Assembly: GCA_965205595.1 (NCBI GenBank)
Contig: CBDBHI010000018.1
Location: 62,001-126,000, forward strand
Length of the DNA stretch: 64,000 bases
From: CATQHP01 sp965205595
GTDB taxonomy: Bacteria; Acidobacteriota; Terriglobia; Bryobacterales; UBA6623
Direction: 5' to 3'
Shown: positions 8,870 to 18,110 of the stretch, in pieces
Layout: each line of letters opens with the position of its first letter
Position numbering within the stretch: position 1 is the first letter of the stretch
Notes under the pieces: model-generated
Told to the model about the DNA's origin: nothing
Databases searched by the model: none
What the model saw: the letters and a program-made list of their open reading frames with translations, nothing else
Program-made: the position numbers and the translations under genes

Positions 8870-10150
8870 CTACAGGCGCTCAACAGGTATTGACGCCGCC
8901 CCATACAGCTTCCCGGCCTTGACCGTGGCCGCCGGACGCAACAGCCGCCGCCCCTCGCGTGTATCCCCAAGCGCATCGGTGAACTTGAATTTTCCGTCTT
9001 CGAGCGAAAAGATCGAGATGTCGGCCTCGGCTCCTTCTCGAAGCGTACCCAGCTCGTTCAACTTTCCAAACACCTGTGACGGGTTCGACGTTACGCGCTG
9101 AATGGCTTCCTCGATCGTGAGGCCTAGGTGCAGGAATTTCGAAACCGTCGTCGCCAAGTCAAACACCGGTCCGTGAACGTTGAACTGATGCACATCGCTC
9201 GAAATCGTTCCTGGCTTCAGCCCCTGCTCGAGCGCCTTCTCCGCCGTGTCGAACGAGAAACTCCCTGCCCCGTGGCCGATGTCGAGATGCACACCCGCGG
9301 CGACCTTCTCGAGGACTTCGTCGTGAACCCGACCCTGAGTATCGAGAATTCCCCCCTGACCACCGCGAAAGCTATGGGTGATCACGTCACCAGGTTTTAG
9401 CAATTGAAGAATGTCAGCCATCGACGAATGTGAGCCGCCGATGTGCACCATCACGGGCAGACCCGCTGCGTCCGCCGCCTCTCGCGCCCGTCGCAAAACC
9501 TCGAGATCGTGGTCTCCAGCGATATTTCGAGTGAGTCGAACTTTCATGCCGACGATGACGTCGCGGTGACGCTCGATCGTCTTGGCGGCCAGCGAAGCGT
9601 TGGCGTAACGCAAATCGAGAAGTTCGCCCCACGGGTTGTCTTCGGAAAGCGTCGACTGTCCGACGACTGAAATGTTCAACAGCGCCAGGATACGGGTGTC
9701 TACGACGTCGATCACGTATTTGCGCAGTCCAGGGAACGTGTGCGCCCCGGCCGACCCGGCATCGATTGCAGTCGTCACACCCTTCGCAATACAGGTGGGG
9801 TCGGCCGGAATGGCGAGTGGAGCCACCCCGTCATAGACGTGCACGTGGATATCGATCCAGCCGGGAGTGACGATGCGATCGGTAGCGTCGATCAAATGCA
9901 GTGCTTGCGCTGCTGGAATCGATTCGGCCACCCGCGCAATTTTGGTGCCCGAGACCGCGACGTCGCGCCGCGCTGACAGGCCCTGCGACGGGTCCACAAC
10001 CCGCCCGCCTTTGACGAGAAGATCGTACTGATAGCTGCGTCCACGGCTTTGGGCGTGCAGCGCCTCTCCAAAACTTGAGACAGCACCGTAGGTGAGCGAC
10101 GTTCCTACCGACCGCCACAAGAATCCCCGACGTGTGTGTTCTCGCATCAA
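8870..10150 (-). CDS. Tat-exported amidohydrolase / deacetylase-type metallohydrolase
   Basis: A 426-residue amidohydrolase-superfamily enzyme. A Tat signal (MREHTRRGFLWRSVG) covers about residues 1-33. The N-terminal beta-sandwich (DLLVKGGRVVDP) precedes the metal-binding DIHVHVY motif; later come a carboxylated-lysine candidate in VGMKVRL, the histidines of VMVHIGGSH and ITHSFRG, and the Asp in ISSDVHQF. This arrangement matches dihydroorotase-like deacetylases (EF_0837/AHD1 type) that act on N-acyl amino acids or related amides. The substrate cannot be named. It is not clearly in an operon: about 110 bases separate it from the DinB-like gene downstream and 58 from the regulator upstream. 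Confidence 0.85.
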   Translation of the reverse strand: MMREHTRRGFLWRSVGTSLTYGAVSSFGEALHAQSRGRSYQYDLLVKGGRVVDPSQGLSARRDVAVSGTKIARVAESIPAAQALHLIDATDRIVTPGWIDIHVHVYDGVAPLAIPADPTCIAKGVTTAIDAGSAGAHTFPGLRKYVIDVVDTRILALLNISVVGQSTLSEDNPWGELLDLRYANASLAAKTIERHRDVIVGMKVRLTRNIAGDHDLEVLRRAREAADAAGLPVMVHIGGSHSSMADILQLLKPGDVITHSFRGGQGGILDTQGRVHDEVLEKVAAGVHLDIGHGAGSFSFDTAEKALEQGLKPGTISSDVHQFNVHGPVFDLATTVSKFLHLGLTIEEAIQRVTSNPSQVFGKLNELGTLREGAEADISIFSLEDGKFKFTDALGDTREGRRLLRPAATVKAGKLYGAASIPVERL

Positions 10151-10208
10151 GACGCCTCCGCGCCCGGATTATATCGAGTACCGACCTGCAATGGCGGTCA
10201 AATGCGGA

Positions 10209-11818
10209 TCAGCCGCTTGCAGCGGATTCGCGGGTTTGAACTCCGAAGCGCTTGAGCTTCTTAAACAGTCCCTGTCGACTCAGCCCGAGTGCCCTCGCGG
10301 TTTTGGCCTGGTTGTAGTCATTCTTCGCCAAGGCCTCTTCAAGCAGTCTCTTTTCGTAGTTGCCCATCGCGTCCTCGAGCGAACCGCCGCTCTCCAGGTC
10401 TTCCACGCCAACCGATTCAGACCCATTCGAATCCCCGGCGAAAGATCCTCAACCTCGATTGGGCGCCCCCGCACGCAAATTGCGAGCCGCTTCATTTCGT
10501 TTTGTACCTGCCGGACATTTCCCGGCCACGGCGCAGTTCGCAAGCGCTCCTCCGCGGCTTCCGAAATCGTTACGGGCTCAAAACCTAACGCCTTGGACTG
10601 AGTGCGAAGGAACCGGTGCGCGAGTTCGACGATGTCACTGCGCCTTTCGCGCAACGCTGGTAGGTGCAGGTGAATCACGTTTAACCGATATAGGAGGTCT
10701 TCGCGGAATGCATCGTTCTTGATCTCTTCGTCGAGATCTTTATTCGTGGCCGCCAACACTCGAACGTCTACCGGAATCTCTGCTCGTCCACCCACTCGCC
10801 GAACCGTTCGTTCTTGCAACACCCGTAGGATTTTGGCCTGGGCGCTCAAGTTGAGGTCACCGATCTCATCGAGAAAGAGCGTTCCGCTGTTGGCGGCCTC
10901 GAATTGGCCAAGCCTCTTGTCGACACCGGTGGCAACGCCCTTTTCGATTCCGAACAATTCGCTTTCAACCCGATTCTCGGGCAATGCGGCGCAGTTCATT
11001 GCAATAAAAGGGCAGCGCGCCCGCGGACTGTTGAAGTGGATCGTCTTGGCGATCAACTGTTTTCCTGTTCCGCTTTCGCCGGTAATGAGGACATCTACGC
11101 TTGTGTCACGGATCTGAGCGATTAGCGTGAGAACGCGTTGCATCGCCTCGCCGGCGCCGATGATTCCGTCAGACGAGAAGTCCGTCTGCACGTGTCGCCA
11201 AAGGTTCTCGTTCTCCTCGCTCAACTGCGTGCGCTCTTTCCGCAGGTCGTCGAGCAGCCTTACCGTCTGCAAAATCGGCGCGGCCTGCGTGGCGATCAGA
11301 CCCAACAGCCGTTCGTCTTCCGCGGTAAATCCGTCCTCTGATTTTTTGTTGATGACCGTCAGCAGACCGGTGAAGTTGCCATTAAACCGTAAGGGAATAC
11401 TGAGCAGCGAACGCACGGAGGGGTGGGTTTCGTGAACAGTCCGAAGCCGATCGTCCTTGCGAGTATCGTTGATCAAGAGCGGAGCATTGTGCTTAAGCAT
11501 CCAGCCCAAGATTTGGTCGCTAATGCTAAACGCCGTTAGCTGCCGACTTTCGCTTGCTTGGCGATAAACCGTCTGAAGGGGCTTTTTCTTGTTCTCTTCT
11601 TCGAAAAGCCTAATGTCTCCCTGCTCCACGCGCAACCGTTTGACGCACTGGCGCACGACGAATTCGATCGTCGAGCGGACCGATTCATTGGAGCTGACAG
11701 CGGACGCGATCTGCGTCAGCATTTCGAGTTCTTCGACCGCGCTCTCGAGTCGCCTATTCCGCTGCTGCAACGCAGCCAACTCGCCATGTTCCGTAGCGGT
11801 GTGCTTGCCGGAATCCAT
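10209..11818 (-). CDS. GAF-AAA+-Fis sigma-54-type regulator, one-base frame break
   Basis: The gene encodes about 536 residues if one base missing near 10421-10432 is restored; otherwise the frame runs into nonsense after SPGIRMG and the Fis-type helix-turn-helix (LEEALAKNDYNQAKTARAL) sits in the next frame. Order: short coiled coil (10-35), GAF domain (about 35-190), AAA+ ATPase (about 213-445) with Walker A GESGTGK at 247-253, Walker B in TLFLDEIGD and an arginine finger in RVLQERTVRRVGG, then the HTH. The sigma-54 contact loop, usually GAFTGA, reads GVATGV, a variant missing the key Phe-Thr order, so activity on sigma-54 is uncertain. The likely targets are neighbouring genes, including the kinase-like pair upstream, but no operator was identified. 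Confidence 0.85.
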
Positions 11819-11904
11819 ATAACGGGACTATTGTTCCACGTTTTGATCCCTGACACTTCGACGCAGGCATCGTGACGGGCTCATCCGACAGATGGTTGGC
11901 ACAC

Positions 11905-12513
11905 CTAGACGAAAATTCGCACGATCCTGTGGCGTAGATCCTCGAGCGTCGTGTGGACCTGCCGCGCGGTATCTTTCGCCGCAAGCAACTCTTCGGAAGT
12001 CGACCCGATCACCGATGCCAATTCGAAGCAGAGCTGTTCGCTCTGTTTGCGTATCTTTCGTCCGCGTTGGCGTTCGACGGAATAGTTGACCGCTGTGAGG
12101 AATACCGTTTTCCGGTCCTCGGTAGGAGTATCTGGCGAAATGCAACCAGTTGCGCCCGCGACGAGGGCCTGGGCGCGCCAGTCCCGCGCTCCAGAACTCC
12201 CGCAGACGACCACCGCACGAGCGTCGTCTGAATTCGTGAGTGCATGAATGAAATCGACGGGAACGATAGCGTCGTCCTCAATCATCAACAGAATAAGGCT
12301 CGGTTGGTTGCCCACAGCCTGTCGAGGCTCCTCGGCTCGGAGATCAGTTGTCACCCAATCGGGGAGTCCGATTTGAGCACCGTCCGACGCAACTGCTATA
12401 ACGTCGCCGGGACCCAAGGCCATGATCGTGGACGACGAGCCTGAGGCCGCTTCGCCAACGACATCGGCCGTATCATCGCCGGTTAAGCTGTGCTCAGGTG
12501 GTGCGGCGTCCAT
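11905..12513 (-). CDS. Receiver-like protein with C-terminal helix
   Basis: A 202-residue protein. Residues 90-165 look like a response-regulator receiver fold (LILLMIEDDAI, then AVVVCGSSG, then AGATGCISP), but the phosphoacceptor region is not clearly conserved, so phosphorylation is doubtful. Residues 1-60 are low-complexity and acidic. Residues 155-202 form a charged helix (EELLAAKDTARQVHTTLED) that could be a coiled coil. It lies 86 bases before the GAF/AAA+ regulator on the same strand, so the two may work together in signalling. No clear family match; the receiver assignment is from pattern only. Confidence 0.55.
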   Translation of the reverse strand: MDAAPPEHSLTGDDTADVVGEAASGSSSTIMALGPGDVIAVASDGAQIGLPDWVTTDLRAEEPRQAVGNQPSLILLMIEDDAIVPVDFIHALTNSDDARAVVVCGSSGARDWRAQALVAGATGCISPDTPTEDRKTVFLTAVNYSVERQRGRKIRKQSEQLCFELASVIGSTSEELLAAKDTARQVHTTLEDLRHRIVRIFV

Positions 12514-12555
12514 AAATTCTCCACAGTTTCGATTGCCGATAAAAAATTCGCTGCC

Positions 12556-13341
12556 CTATGAGTCGTGCTCGTTCGACGACCGGCAATGTTTGAGAATACG
12601 GTCTCGGCGCGCCAACAAACAGCGAATCTCGTCGCGAGTGAGAATTTCGCCCACTTCCCTCGTGAGCGCCGAACGATCTAGCGCAGCCAACTTACGATCG
12701 AGATCGCCGTCTATCGATGACAGCTCAATCTGCTCGTGAATCGACTTCGTCGCAAGAAAAGCGTCAGCGTAGTCTCCTTTCGGGTTGCCCGTCAGCGCTC
12801 TGAAAATCGATTCAGCATTCGACCTCCGCGACGTTGCAGTCATTTCCTCGGGCGCCAATGTGACCGACGCCCAGCGCCCGTCGACTCGTCGCCACACGGT
12901 ACATGGAACGACGTTGAGCCCCAACATCTTACTAAGTCGATAGGCCGCCACGTTGTACTTGAAACTATCGCGAGATTCGACCCAGCCATATGCATACGAG
13001 TCGACGGTCTGTACGGACGCTTTGCGAGTGAATGACCCATTGCTTAGGGTGGTCTGGAACTGAGTACTGGCTGCAGCATCCGCCGCGCGTTGCGGTGTCA
13101 TCGACGCGCTTCGCAAGAACGCTTCGGTTTGCGGGCCGGTCGTCAATTCCGAAGGCGCCGTCGTCTCGCTGGCGGTAGCGACGGCAGCGTCGATTCCGTC
13201 GTTCGTTATGGCCGCCACGCCCCCGATCGAGCCCGCAACCAACACCAGCCGGCTTGACACGTACATTACCCGCATCGCGATATTCCGCCCTAGATATTTT
13301 TCTACAGACTGAACCCATTCTGTTTTCGTTATTTGTTTCAT
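12556..13341 (-). CDS. Membrane-anchored kinase-like paralogue lacking the catalytic part
   Basis: A 261-residue protein with a single hydrophobic segment (about residues 30-46) after a basic N-terminus, so it is probably anchored and faces the periplasm. It is homologous to the divergently transcribed gene at 13719: both share SYAYGWxExRDSFKYNVAAYRL-like and LLARRDRILKH-like segments. However, the central part that in the neighbour holds the NTDANLGNVL and RLIDFTRAF motifs is replaced by an unrelated shorter stretch (about residues 170-215), so ATP transfer cannot be expected. It may be a pseudokinase partner or inhibitor of its neighbour. The gene is followed after 42 bases by the receiver-like protein. 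Confidence 0.6.
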   Translation of the reverse strand: MKQITKTEWVQSVEKYLGRNIAMRVMYVSSRLVLVAGSIGGVAAITNDGIDAAVATASETTAPSELTTGPQTEAFLRSASMTPQRAADAAASTQFQTTLSNGSFTRKASVQTVDSYAYGWVESRDSFKYNVAAYRLSKMLGLNVVPCTVWRRVDGRWASVTLAPEEMTATSRRSNAESIFRALTGNPKGDYADAFLATKSIHEQIELSSIDGDLDRKLAALDRSALTREVGEILTRDEIRCLLARRDRILKHCRSSNEHDS

Positions 13342-13718
13342 TTGCCGTCACAGAAGCAACCTGCCGGCCAAAGCTTGCGATTGCGCGGCCGGTCCCGCCG
13401 TTTGACTACAAGGTATTTTGTTTGAACGGTTTACGAGCATACTTAGCTATGTGGAGGACATTTCGCCCACTGTTTGCGCGTCAGCCAACGTTTACGACGG
13501 GTCAAGCTGTGTTCACTCACGTTTACACCACCAGGTCATGCCGGAGGTTCGGCTCGTCGCCATCGATATCGTTCCTAACCCAATTCTATTCATGAACATA
13601 GGAACTGGAATCGACAGCATTCCGAGCGACGGTCGCGATTGGCACCCGACATGCAGTCTATTCGGCAGATGCGCATGCGCTGCCCGGCGCCGCACGAGTC
13701 GAAAGGGATCACTGATCA
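13342..13718. other. Divergent intergenic region between the kinase-like paralogues
   Basis: This 377-base stretch separates two divergent genes and must hold both promoters. I see no open frame of interest, no clear palindrome and no confident -35/-10 or sigma-54 (-24/-12) pair. A GAAAGGGA ribosome site precedes the right-hand ATG at 13719. Confidence 0.5.
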
Positions 13719-14561
13719 ATGAAACATGTTTTGGGGTTGGCGCTGTCGATAACTACGGCGGTGACTTTGGCGGTCGCCGAGCCGACGGTCAGCGAAAGTC
13801 CGATCGACTTTCGCCAGTGGAGCGACCAGCAGAAGGAGCAGCTCCTGCGCACCGCCAAGATCGTGAAAAAGAAACGCCTCAAAGTCGGAATCACGGGCTC
13901 TTCGCGGGCCACGCTCAGCGACGGCGTGTTCGAGCACGACGCTCACATTCAGACTATTGACGAGCGAAAGTTCCGATTCGAGAAGGCCGACGGCGGTGTC
14001 GAAATCAACTTCCGCGACAGCTATAAGTTCAACGTTGCCGCCTACAAGCTTGACCGCATGCTCAAGCTCAACATGGTTCCGGTCTCGGTCGAGCGCAACA
14101 TTGGGTCCGGCGACGCTTCAGTAACTTGGTGGGTGGACGAAGTCAAGATGATGGATATCGAGCGCTACACCAAGAAGATTGCAGTGCCCGATCCCGACCG
14201 CTGGAACGATCAAATGCACAACGTGCGGGTCTTCAACGAGGTGCTCTACAACACCGACGCCAATCTTGGAAACGTGCTCATCACAAACGACTGGCAAATC
14301 CGCCTGATCGACTTTACAAGAGCATTTCGCCGCATGAAGTCTCTGCGGGCTCCGAAAAACCTAGGTCGTGTCGATCGCCGGATCTACGATGCCCTCAAGG
14401 CACTTAACGAAGGGCAACTGATGGCCGCGATGGGCTCTCTGCTGCAAAAAGGCGAAGTCCGCGCGATCGTCGCGCGCCGTGATCGCATCGTCGATTTCTT
14501 CGACAAAGAGGTCGCTAAGAAGGGTGAGGAGGCGGTCATCTGTGGCCGGCGAGGCCACTAA
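13719..14561 (+). CDS. Exported kinase-like protein (PI3/4-kinase/Fam20-like motifs)
   Basis: A 280-residue protein with a signal peptide (about residues 1-20, cut after AVA). Its motifs are SYKFNVAAYKLDRML (about 108-122), FNEVLYNTDANLGNVLI (about 172-188) and RLIDFTRAF (about 195-203). The order, Asp-Asn catalytic loop then an Asp in a DFx motif, matches the kinase fold of the PI3/4-kinase, HipA and Fam20 group, where TDxNxGN carries the catalytic Asp and IDF the metal-binding Asp. A periplasmic or surface kinase is inferred. It pairs head-to-head with a degenerate paralogue at 12556-13341. The family is known in this fold group, but this small exported form is not one I can name, and its substrate is unknown. 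Confidence 0.65.
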   Translation: MKHVLGLALSITTAVTLAVAEPTVSESPIDFRQWSDQQKEQLLRTAKIVKKKRLKVGITGSSRATLSDGVFEHDAHIQTIDERKFRFEKADGGVEINFRDSYKFNVAAYKLDRMLKLNMVPVSVERNIGSGDASVTWWVDEVKMMDIERYTKKIAVPDPDRWNDQMHNVRVFNEVLYNTDANLGNVLITNDWQIRLIDFTRAFRRMKSLRAPKNLGRVDRRIYDALKALNEGQLMAAMGSLLQKGEVRAIVARRDRIVDFFDKEVAKKGEEAVICGRRGH

Positions 14562-14621
14562 CCCGCAGTTCTCTTCACCTGACGACGAACGCAGGCGATC
14601 GGTTCGCAACCGCGCAGATTT

Positions 14622-15863
14622 CTACAGTGAATCGAGGAAGCTCAGTAGCGCACTTCGGTCGTCCGCGGGAAGTTCAATGAACCGCCTGGTCGCGCCCGCG
14701 GCTTCGTTTCCATGCTGGCGAATCGCCTCTTCAGGCGTCGCGGCGTCGCCGTCATGCAGCAGTGGCCGGCGAAACCGCAGGCCCCAAAGGGCGGGGGTGC
14801 GAATCTCACGAGGAGTCGCCGCGCCTTGGGCAATTCCGTCACCGGTCGCTACGTCGTGTAGCAAGAGATCGGAGTAGAGAGCGACCGGACGTCGGTCGAA
14901 TACGCTGTTGGAATCTTCAGCGGTCATTAGCACGGGGACATGGCAGTTCGCACAGCCGACCGACTCGAACACTGATTCTCCTCTTGCAACCGAGGCATCC
15001 GTCGGGGCCCGCTCAATCGGAGCGAGAAACTTCATGAAGGCCTCGAATGCGTCGATGCCGCGCAACCCGGTCAGTGGCTCCCGACCATCCTCGGGGTCGG
15101 GTGTGATATCGCATAATGCCAGAGCTTCCGGGTCGATTCCGGATGCAACTTCGGTCGGGAACAGGTCGTTCGTAATTCCCATCTCGTTGCGATAGGCGTC
15201 CGCGCCGAACACCAGCAGGGTCGCGTGCTGCGACTTCCAACCAAACCGTCCGACCCTCTCGTCGCCCGTTGCGATATCGACGACAATCGCGGCACGACCA
15301 CTAATGCCGTCACTGTTGGCGTCATCAGGATCTTCTAAGGCCCTGATAGTCTCATCCGGAATCGCTTCGACCAAACCAGCGCCAAACAACGGAATGGGAA
15401 TCCGACGAGCGACAACATTTGCCTCTGGCGGGATCGCCGGTTGACACTCCTGGTTCGGCAACGAAAACAGATGAAATAACGTTTCGCCTCCGAGCACCGT
15501 GAAATTACCGTCGTCATCGAGATGACCCGCGCGAAACTCCGAAACTGGGCTCACGCCGCCGATCGCCGGGGTCGCGTGGCACTGGGCGCAACCTAATCCG
15601 TTAAAGGCGGGCCCTAGTCCCTCACCCGCATCCTCGACCTCGAGAAAATCATCCAACCCGATCCGGAACAACTCGAATTCGTCGTTGCTGATACCAGCCA
15701 GTGGATTCCCCGGTTGAGACGGCCGGCCTTGAGAAACCGGCTGGGGCGCCGCCGCAGCAAGTGCGGCTCGCGAAGCACGCGCCCTCAACGGCGCGCCGCG
15801 GACACCCTGCTGCCCAACAGCCGCCAGCGGGACGATCAACGTCAACAAAAGAAGTCGACGCAT
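14622..15863 (-). CDS. Di-haem cytochrome c oxidoreductase (DUF1111 / DHOR type)
   Basis: A 413-residue periplasmic protein starting at the ATG at 15863, which gives a good signal peptide (MRRLLLLTLIVPLAAVG); a longer frame to 15926 adds an unlikely leader. Two haem-binding CxxCH sites are seen in GCAQCHATP (about residue 80) and GCANCHVPV (about 300). Family members are di-haem thiol oxidoreductase/peroxidase-like proteins of the CcpA/MauG relatives, accepting electrons from periplasmic carriers. It is the last gene of a three-gene operon after an outer-membrane porin and a CuA-type cupredoxin, so metal-based redox or peroxide chemistry in the envelope is likely. Confidence 0.85.
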   Translation of the reverse strand: MRRLLLLTLIVPLAAVGQQGVRGAPLRARASRAALAAAAPQPVSQGRPSQPGNPLAGISNDEFELFRIGLDDFLEVEDAGEGLGPAFNGLGCAQCHATPAIGGVSPVSEFRAGHLDDDGNFTVLGGETLFHLFSLPNQECQPAIPPEANVVARRIPIPLFGAGLVEAIPDETIRALEDPDDANSDGISGRAAIVVDIATGDERVGRFGWKSQHATLLVFGADAYRNEMGITNDLFPTEVASGIDPEALALCDITPDPEDGREPLTGLRGIDAFEAFMKFLAPIERAPTDASVARGESVFESVGCANCHVPVLMTAEDSNSVFDRRPVALYSDLLLHDVATGDGIAQGAATPREIRTPALWGLRFRRPLLHDGDAATPEEAIRQHGNEAAGATRRFIELPADDRSALLSFLDSL

Positions 15864-15865
15864 GT

Positions 15866-16279
15866 TCAATTCACTACGATCCGACCACGCATTATGGTGT
15901 GGCCGGCCCCGCAGGCCTTCGAGCATGTAAACCGAAATACGCCCCTCTCCCGCGCGCGAAACAAAATGCGGGCATCGCCCTTTCCGCGCTTGGGGACGAT
16001 CACGTTCACGCCAGTGTTTTCGATATGGAATCCGTGATTGGTGTCGAGGCTTCGAATGCGCAACTCTACCGTCTCACCGAGTTTTAGGCGAATGCGCGAG
16101 GGCACGAATGTGAATCGCTCGGCGACCACATTGATCACTCGATCGACCTCCGGACGCTGATCCTCGGCCTGCAGCGGCCAGGCAACGAACGCTGCCGCCG
16201 CGCACAAGATCATCACGCCAAGCGCATATCTAGCAGCTAGGCCTTGCGTCATCGTTTGATCCGCCACTAGAACCACCAT
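15866..16279 (-). CDS. Exported CuA-type cupredoxin
   Basis: A 137-residue protein with an N-terminal signal or membrane anchor (about residues 18-40) followed by a cupredoxin fold. The C-terminal metal site reads H-GFHI then CSKACGAGH-TIM: two Cys separated by three residues, with His and Met, the pattern of the binuclear CuA centre of cytochrome c oxidase subunit II. It is far shorter than COX2 and lacks its two membrane helices, so it is a stand-alone CuA-like domain, probably an electron carrier. Start could also be the ATG at 16252. It overlaps the porin gene by 13 bases and lies two bases before the di-haem gene, so translation is coupled. Confidence 0.85.
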   Translation of the reverse strand: MVVLVADQTMTQGLAARYALGVMILCAAAAFVAWPLQAEDQRPEVDRVINVVAERFTFVPSRIRLKLGETVELRIRSLDTNHGFHIENTGVNVIVPKRGKGDARILFRARERGVFRFTCSKACGAGHTIMRGRIVVN

Positions 16280-17604
16280 CCGAGCCCAAGGTTGAGCCCA
16301 TCGCGAGCCTTGATAAACGTGCTCTGGTTGCGCATAAATGTGTAGTCAAACTTGAACGCCACATCGGGCTCTGGAAAGTAAGTGAAGCCCATCACTACCG
16401 CGTCGCGATCGAATTCACCAAGGGGCTGAAAGCCCGCGGCCATGCGGTTTTGCGTGTCGAAGTTTTCGTATCGAGCAAAGACAACGAAGTCGTGACGGTT
16501 GCGCTGCGGCAGCAAGTGGTAGGCGCCCTCCATATAGAAGCCGCGCATGCGCTCAGCAAGGTTCGGGTTGACGCCGGCCGTGCGTTGCACCAGCGAATTT
16601 AGCCGCGCGGTTTGATCCATAGATGTCTGCGCAAACTCCCCTCTGAAGTCGAAGCGTCCAACGCTGCCGCGCCCGTCGAATTCGAAGATATTCACTCGGG
16701 GGTTAATGCCCGGCGTCGCGAACCCGGTCTTGCCAGTCCAAAAGCTCGTGCCTAGTGACATTACGGGCAGCCCGTGGTACTCCAAACGTCCTGTAAGCGC
16801 GGTATTTTGCATTACCGATTTGAAAGCCTTTTGGCGGCCGTCTCGAAACCCTTCTTCAGCGCTGAAGCGCGACGAATCCAAGGAATCCATCGCGTAGAGC
16901 TTGTAGCTGAATCCGCGTCCTAGATCGCCATGGAAGCCCGCTCCCGGCCCAAACCAGGTTGTCGGCAGAATTACGCTGTCGACGAACGGTCTCTCGACTC
17001 CGTTGAAAGACGGCGGTTCATGACGCTCGTTGATCAAGCCCATCGGGGCCAACATGATTCCCGAGCGTATGTTGAACCAGGGCTTCACCAAGAAATCGAG
17101 GTAGGCCTGCTCGACTTCCAACTCGCCGCTTGTTTCCGCGCCTTCTACGAATGCGTGTTCGATCTCGAGTTCTGACCAGAACTGAATGCGGTTGCTAAAG
17201 CTGTGCCCGAAGAGCAACACGAATCGATGAAAGTCAGCCGTCCCCGGCTCGGCCTTGGGCTTGTTGAAATGAAAGTCCATATAGCCCGAGACGGGCATGC
17301 GAATTTCGCGCGAATAGAAGTCCGCCGATTCTGTTCCCGCCGTCGGTATGACCTCGGCCATCGGCATTGGCGCGGGTTTGGTATCGACCTCGGCCGCTAT
17401 GGCTGTGGGAGCGGGTTTGACTTCGCTTTCGGCCGGCTCGCCCTTTACGGACGCAAGTTCAGACTCCAGTTGCCGAATCCGCGCCTCCAAAATTGCGAAC
17501 TTCTCCTCGATCTGGCGCGCTGTCATTTCCGCGGCGACACCAGTGGGCGCGAAGGCGAACCACGCGATCAGCACCCACGAACGCCAGTTATAATTTTTAG
17601 GCAC
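16267..17604 (-). CDS. Outer-membrane porin-like beta barrel with coiled-coil N-terminus
   Basis: A 445-residue protein starting at GTG 17604. A signal peptide (to about residue 25, ending in GVAAE) precedes a short coiled coil (ARQIEEKFAILEARIRQLES, about 28-50) and a Pro/Ala/Glu-rich linker. The rest (from about 100) is a barrel: alternating hydrophobic residues, Tyr/Phe-Gly pairs and a final aromatic residue, WWF, the usual beta-barrel-assembly signal. It resembles phosphate-selective porin O/P-like proteins. As the first gene of an operon with a CuA cupredoxin and a di-haem cytochrome, it may import a metal or anion that these handle; that is inference. Confidence 0.75.
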   Translation of the reverse strand: MPKNYNWRSWVLIAWFAFAPTGVAAEMTARQIEEKFAILEARIRQLESELASVKGEPAESEVKPAPTAIAAEVDTKPAPMPMAEVIPTAGTESADFYSREIRMPVSGYMDFHFNKPKAEPGTADFHRFVLLFGHSFSNRIQFWSELEIEHAFVEGAETSGELEVEQAYLDFLVKPWFNIRSGIMLAPMGLINERHEPPSFNGVERPFVDSVILPTTWFGPGAGFHGDLGRGFSYKLYAMDSLDSSRFSAEEGFRDGRQKAFKSVMQNTALTGRLEYHGLPVMSLGTSFWTGKTGFATPGINPRVNIFEFDGRGSVGRFDFRGEFAQTSMDQTARLNSLVQRTAGVNPNLAERMRGFYMEGAYHLLPQRNRHDFVVFARYENFDTQNRMAAGFQPLGEFDRDAVVMGFTYFPEPDVAFKFDYTFMRNQSTFIKARDGLNLGLGWWF

Positions 17605-18008
17605 GCCAAATTTCTAAATCAGTCGACCAGAACTCTTAGGATTAGCCATCATGCATCCCGTAGTCAAGTCTAGCTAGAATTTCGCGCCACCTGATGGCGA
17701 TAACTGCTCCACTACTTCGTTGCGATCGATTGTCGTGCTCGAGGGACTTTTGCGGTTGAGCCGCCCGGGCACAGCTCCGCCATCAGATCGAAATGTCCGG
17801 ATCTGGCCGGATTTGGCAGGGTTTTTGTGAAATTTCGAGCCTCCTTGCAGGGCTTTCCGCACCTTGCAGGTATAGTGTAAGGCCCGTGTGTCCGGTTTCC
17901 GGCCGACCGAATCGCTAGGTTGTTGATTTCAAAGGCAAAAGAAATTTCAAGAGCGCCGGGATAAACCGGCATGTTGTTGGGAATGAAAGAGTCCTACAAG
18001 GAAGGAAG
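17605..18008. other. Gene-free region before the IS21 element
   Basis: About 400 bases without a credible coding frame. It holds the porin promoter region and an unassigned stretch with two short direct words (CTTGCAGG near 17846 and 17868) near a TATAGTG-type -10 box at 17872. The right end abuts the IS21 element; it may be the remnant of whatever the element landed in, possibly the 5' part of the group II intron found on its other side. Confidence 0.35.
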
Positions 18009-18020
18009 TTTGGCATTCTG

Positions 18021-18056
18021 AATTGGCCCCTTTCGGCGCCCTGATTTGGCCCCCCT
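18021..18056. repeat. IS21 left inverted repeat
   Basis: A 36-base terminal repeat that begins AATTGGCCCC and ends TTTGGCCCCCCT. It matches the reverse complement of 20551-20586 at about three quarters of positions, with two conserved TTGGCCC-type blocks, as expected for the multi-repeat ends of IS21 elements. Confidence 0.75.
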
Positions 18057-18110
18057 AGAACAATCAACGGATACTCTGTTTGCGGGAATCGCCCGCAACG
18101 GAGGAACGAA

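Noticed and set aside
10421..10440. TTCGAATCC word resembling a tRNA T-loop
   Set aside because: It sits inside the sigma-54 regulator and no cloverleaf can be drawn around it.
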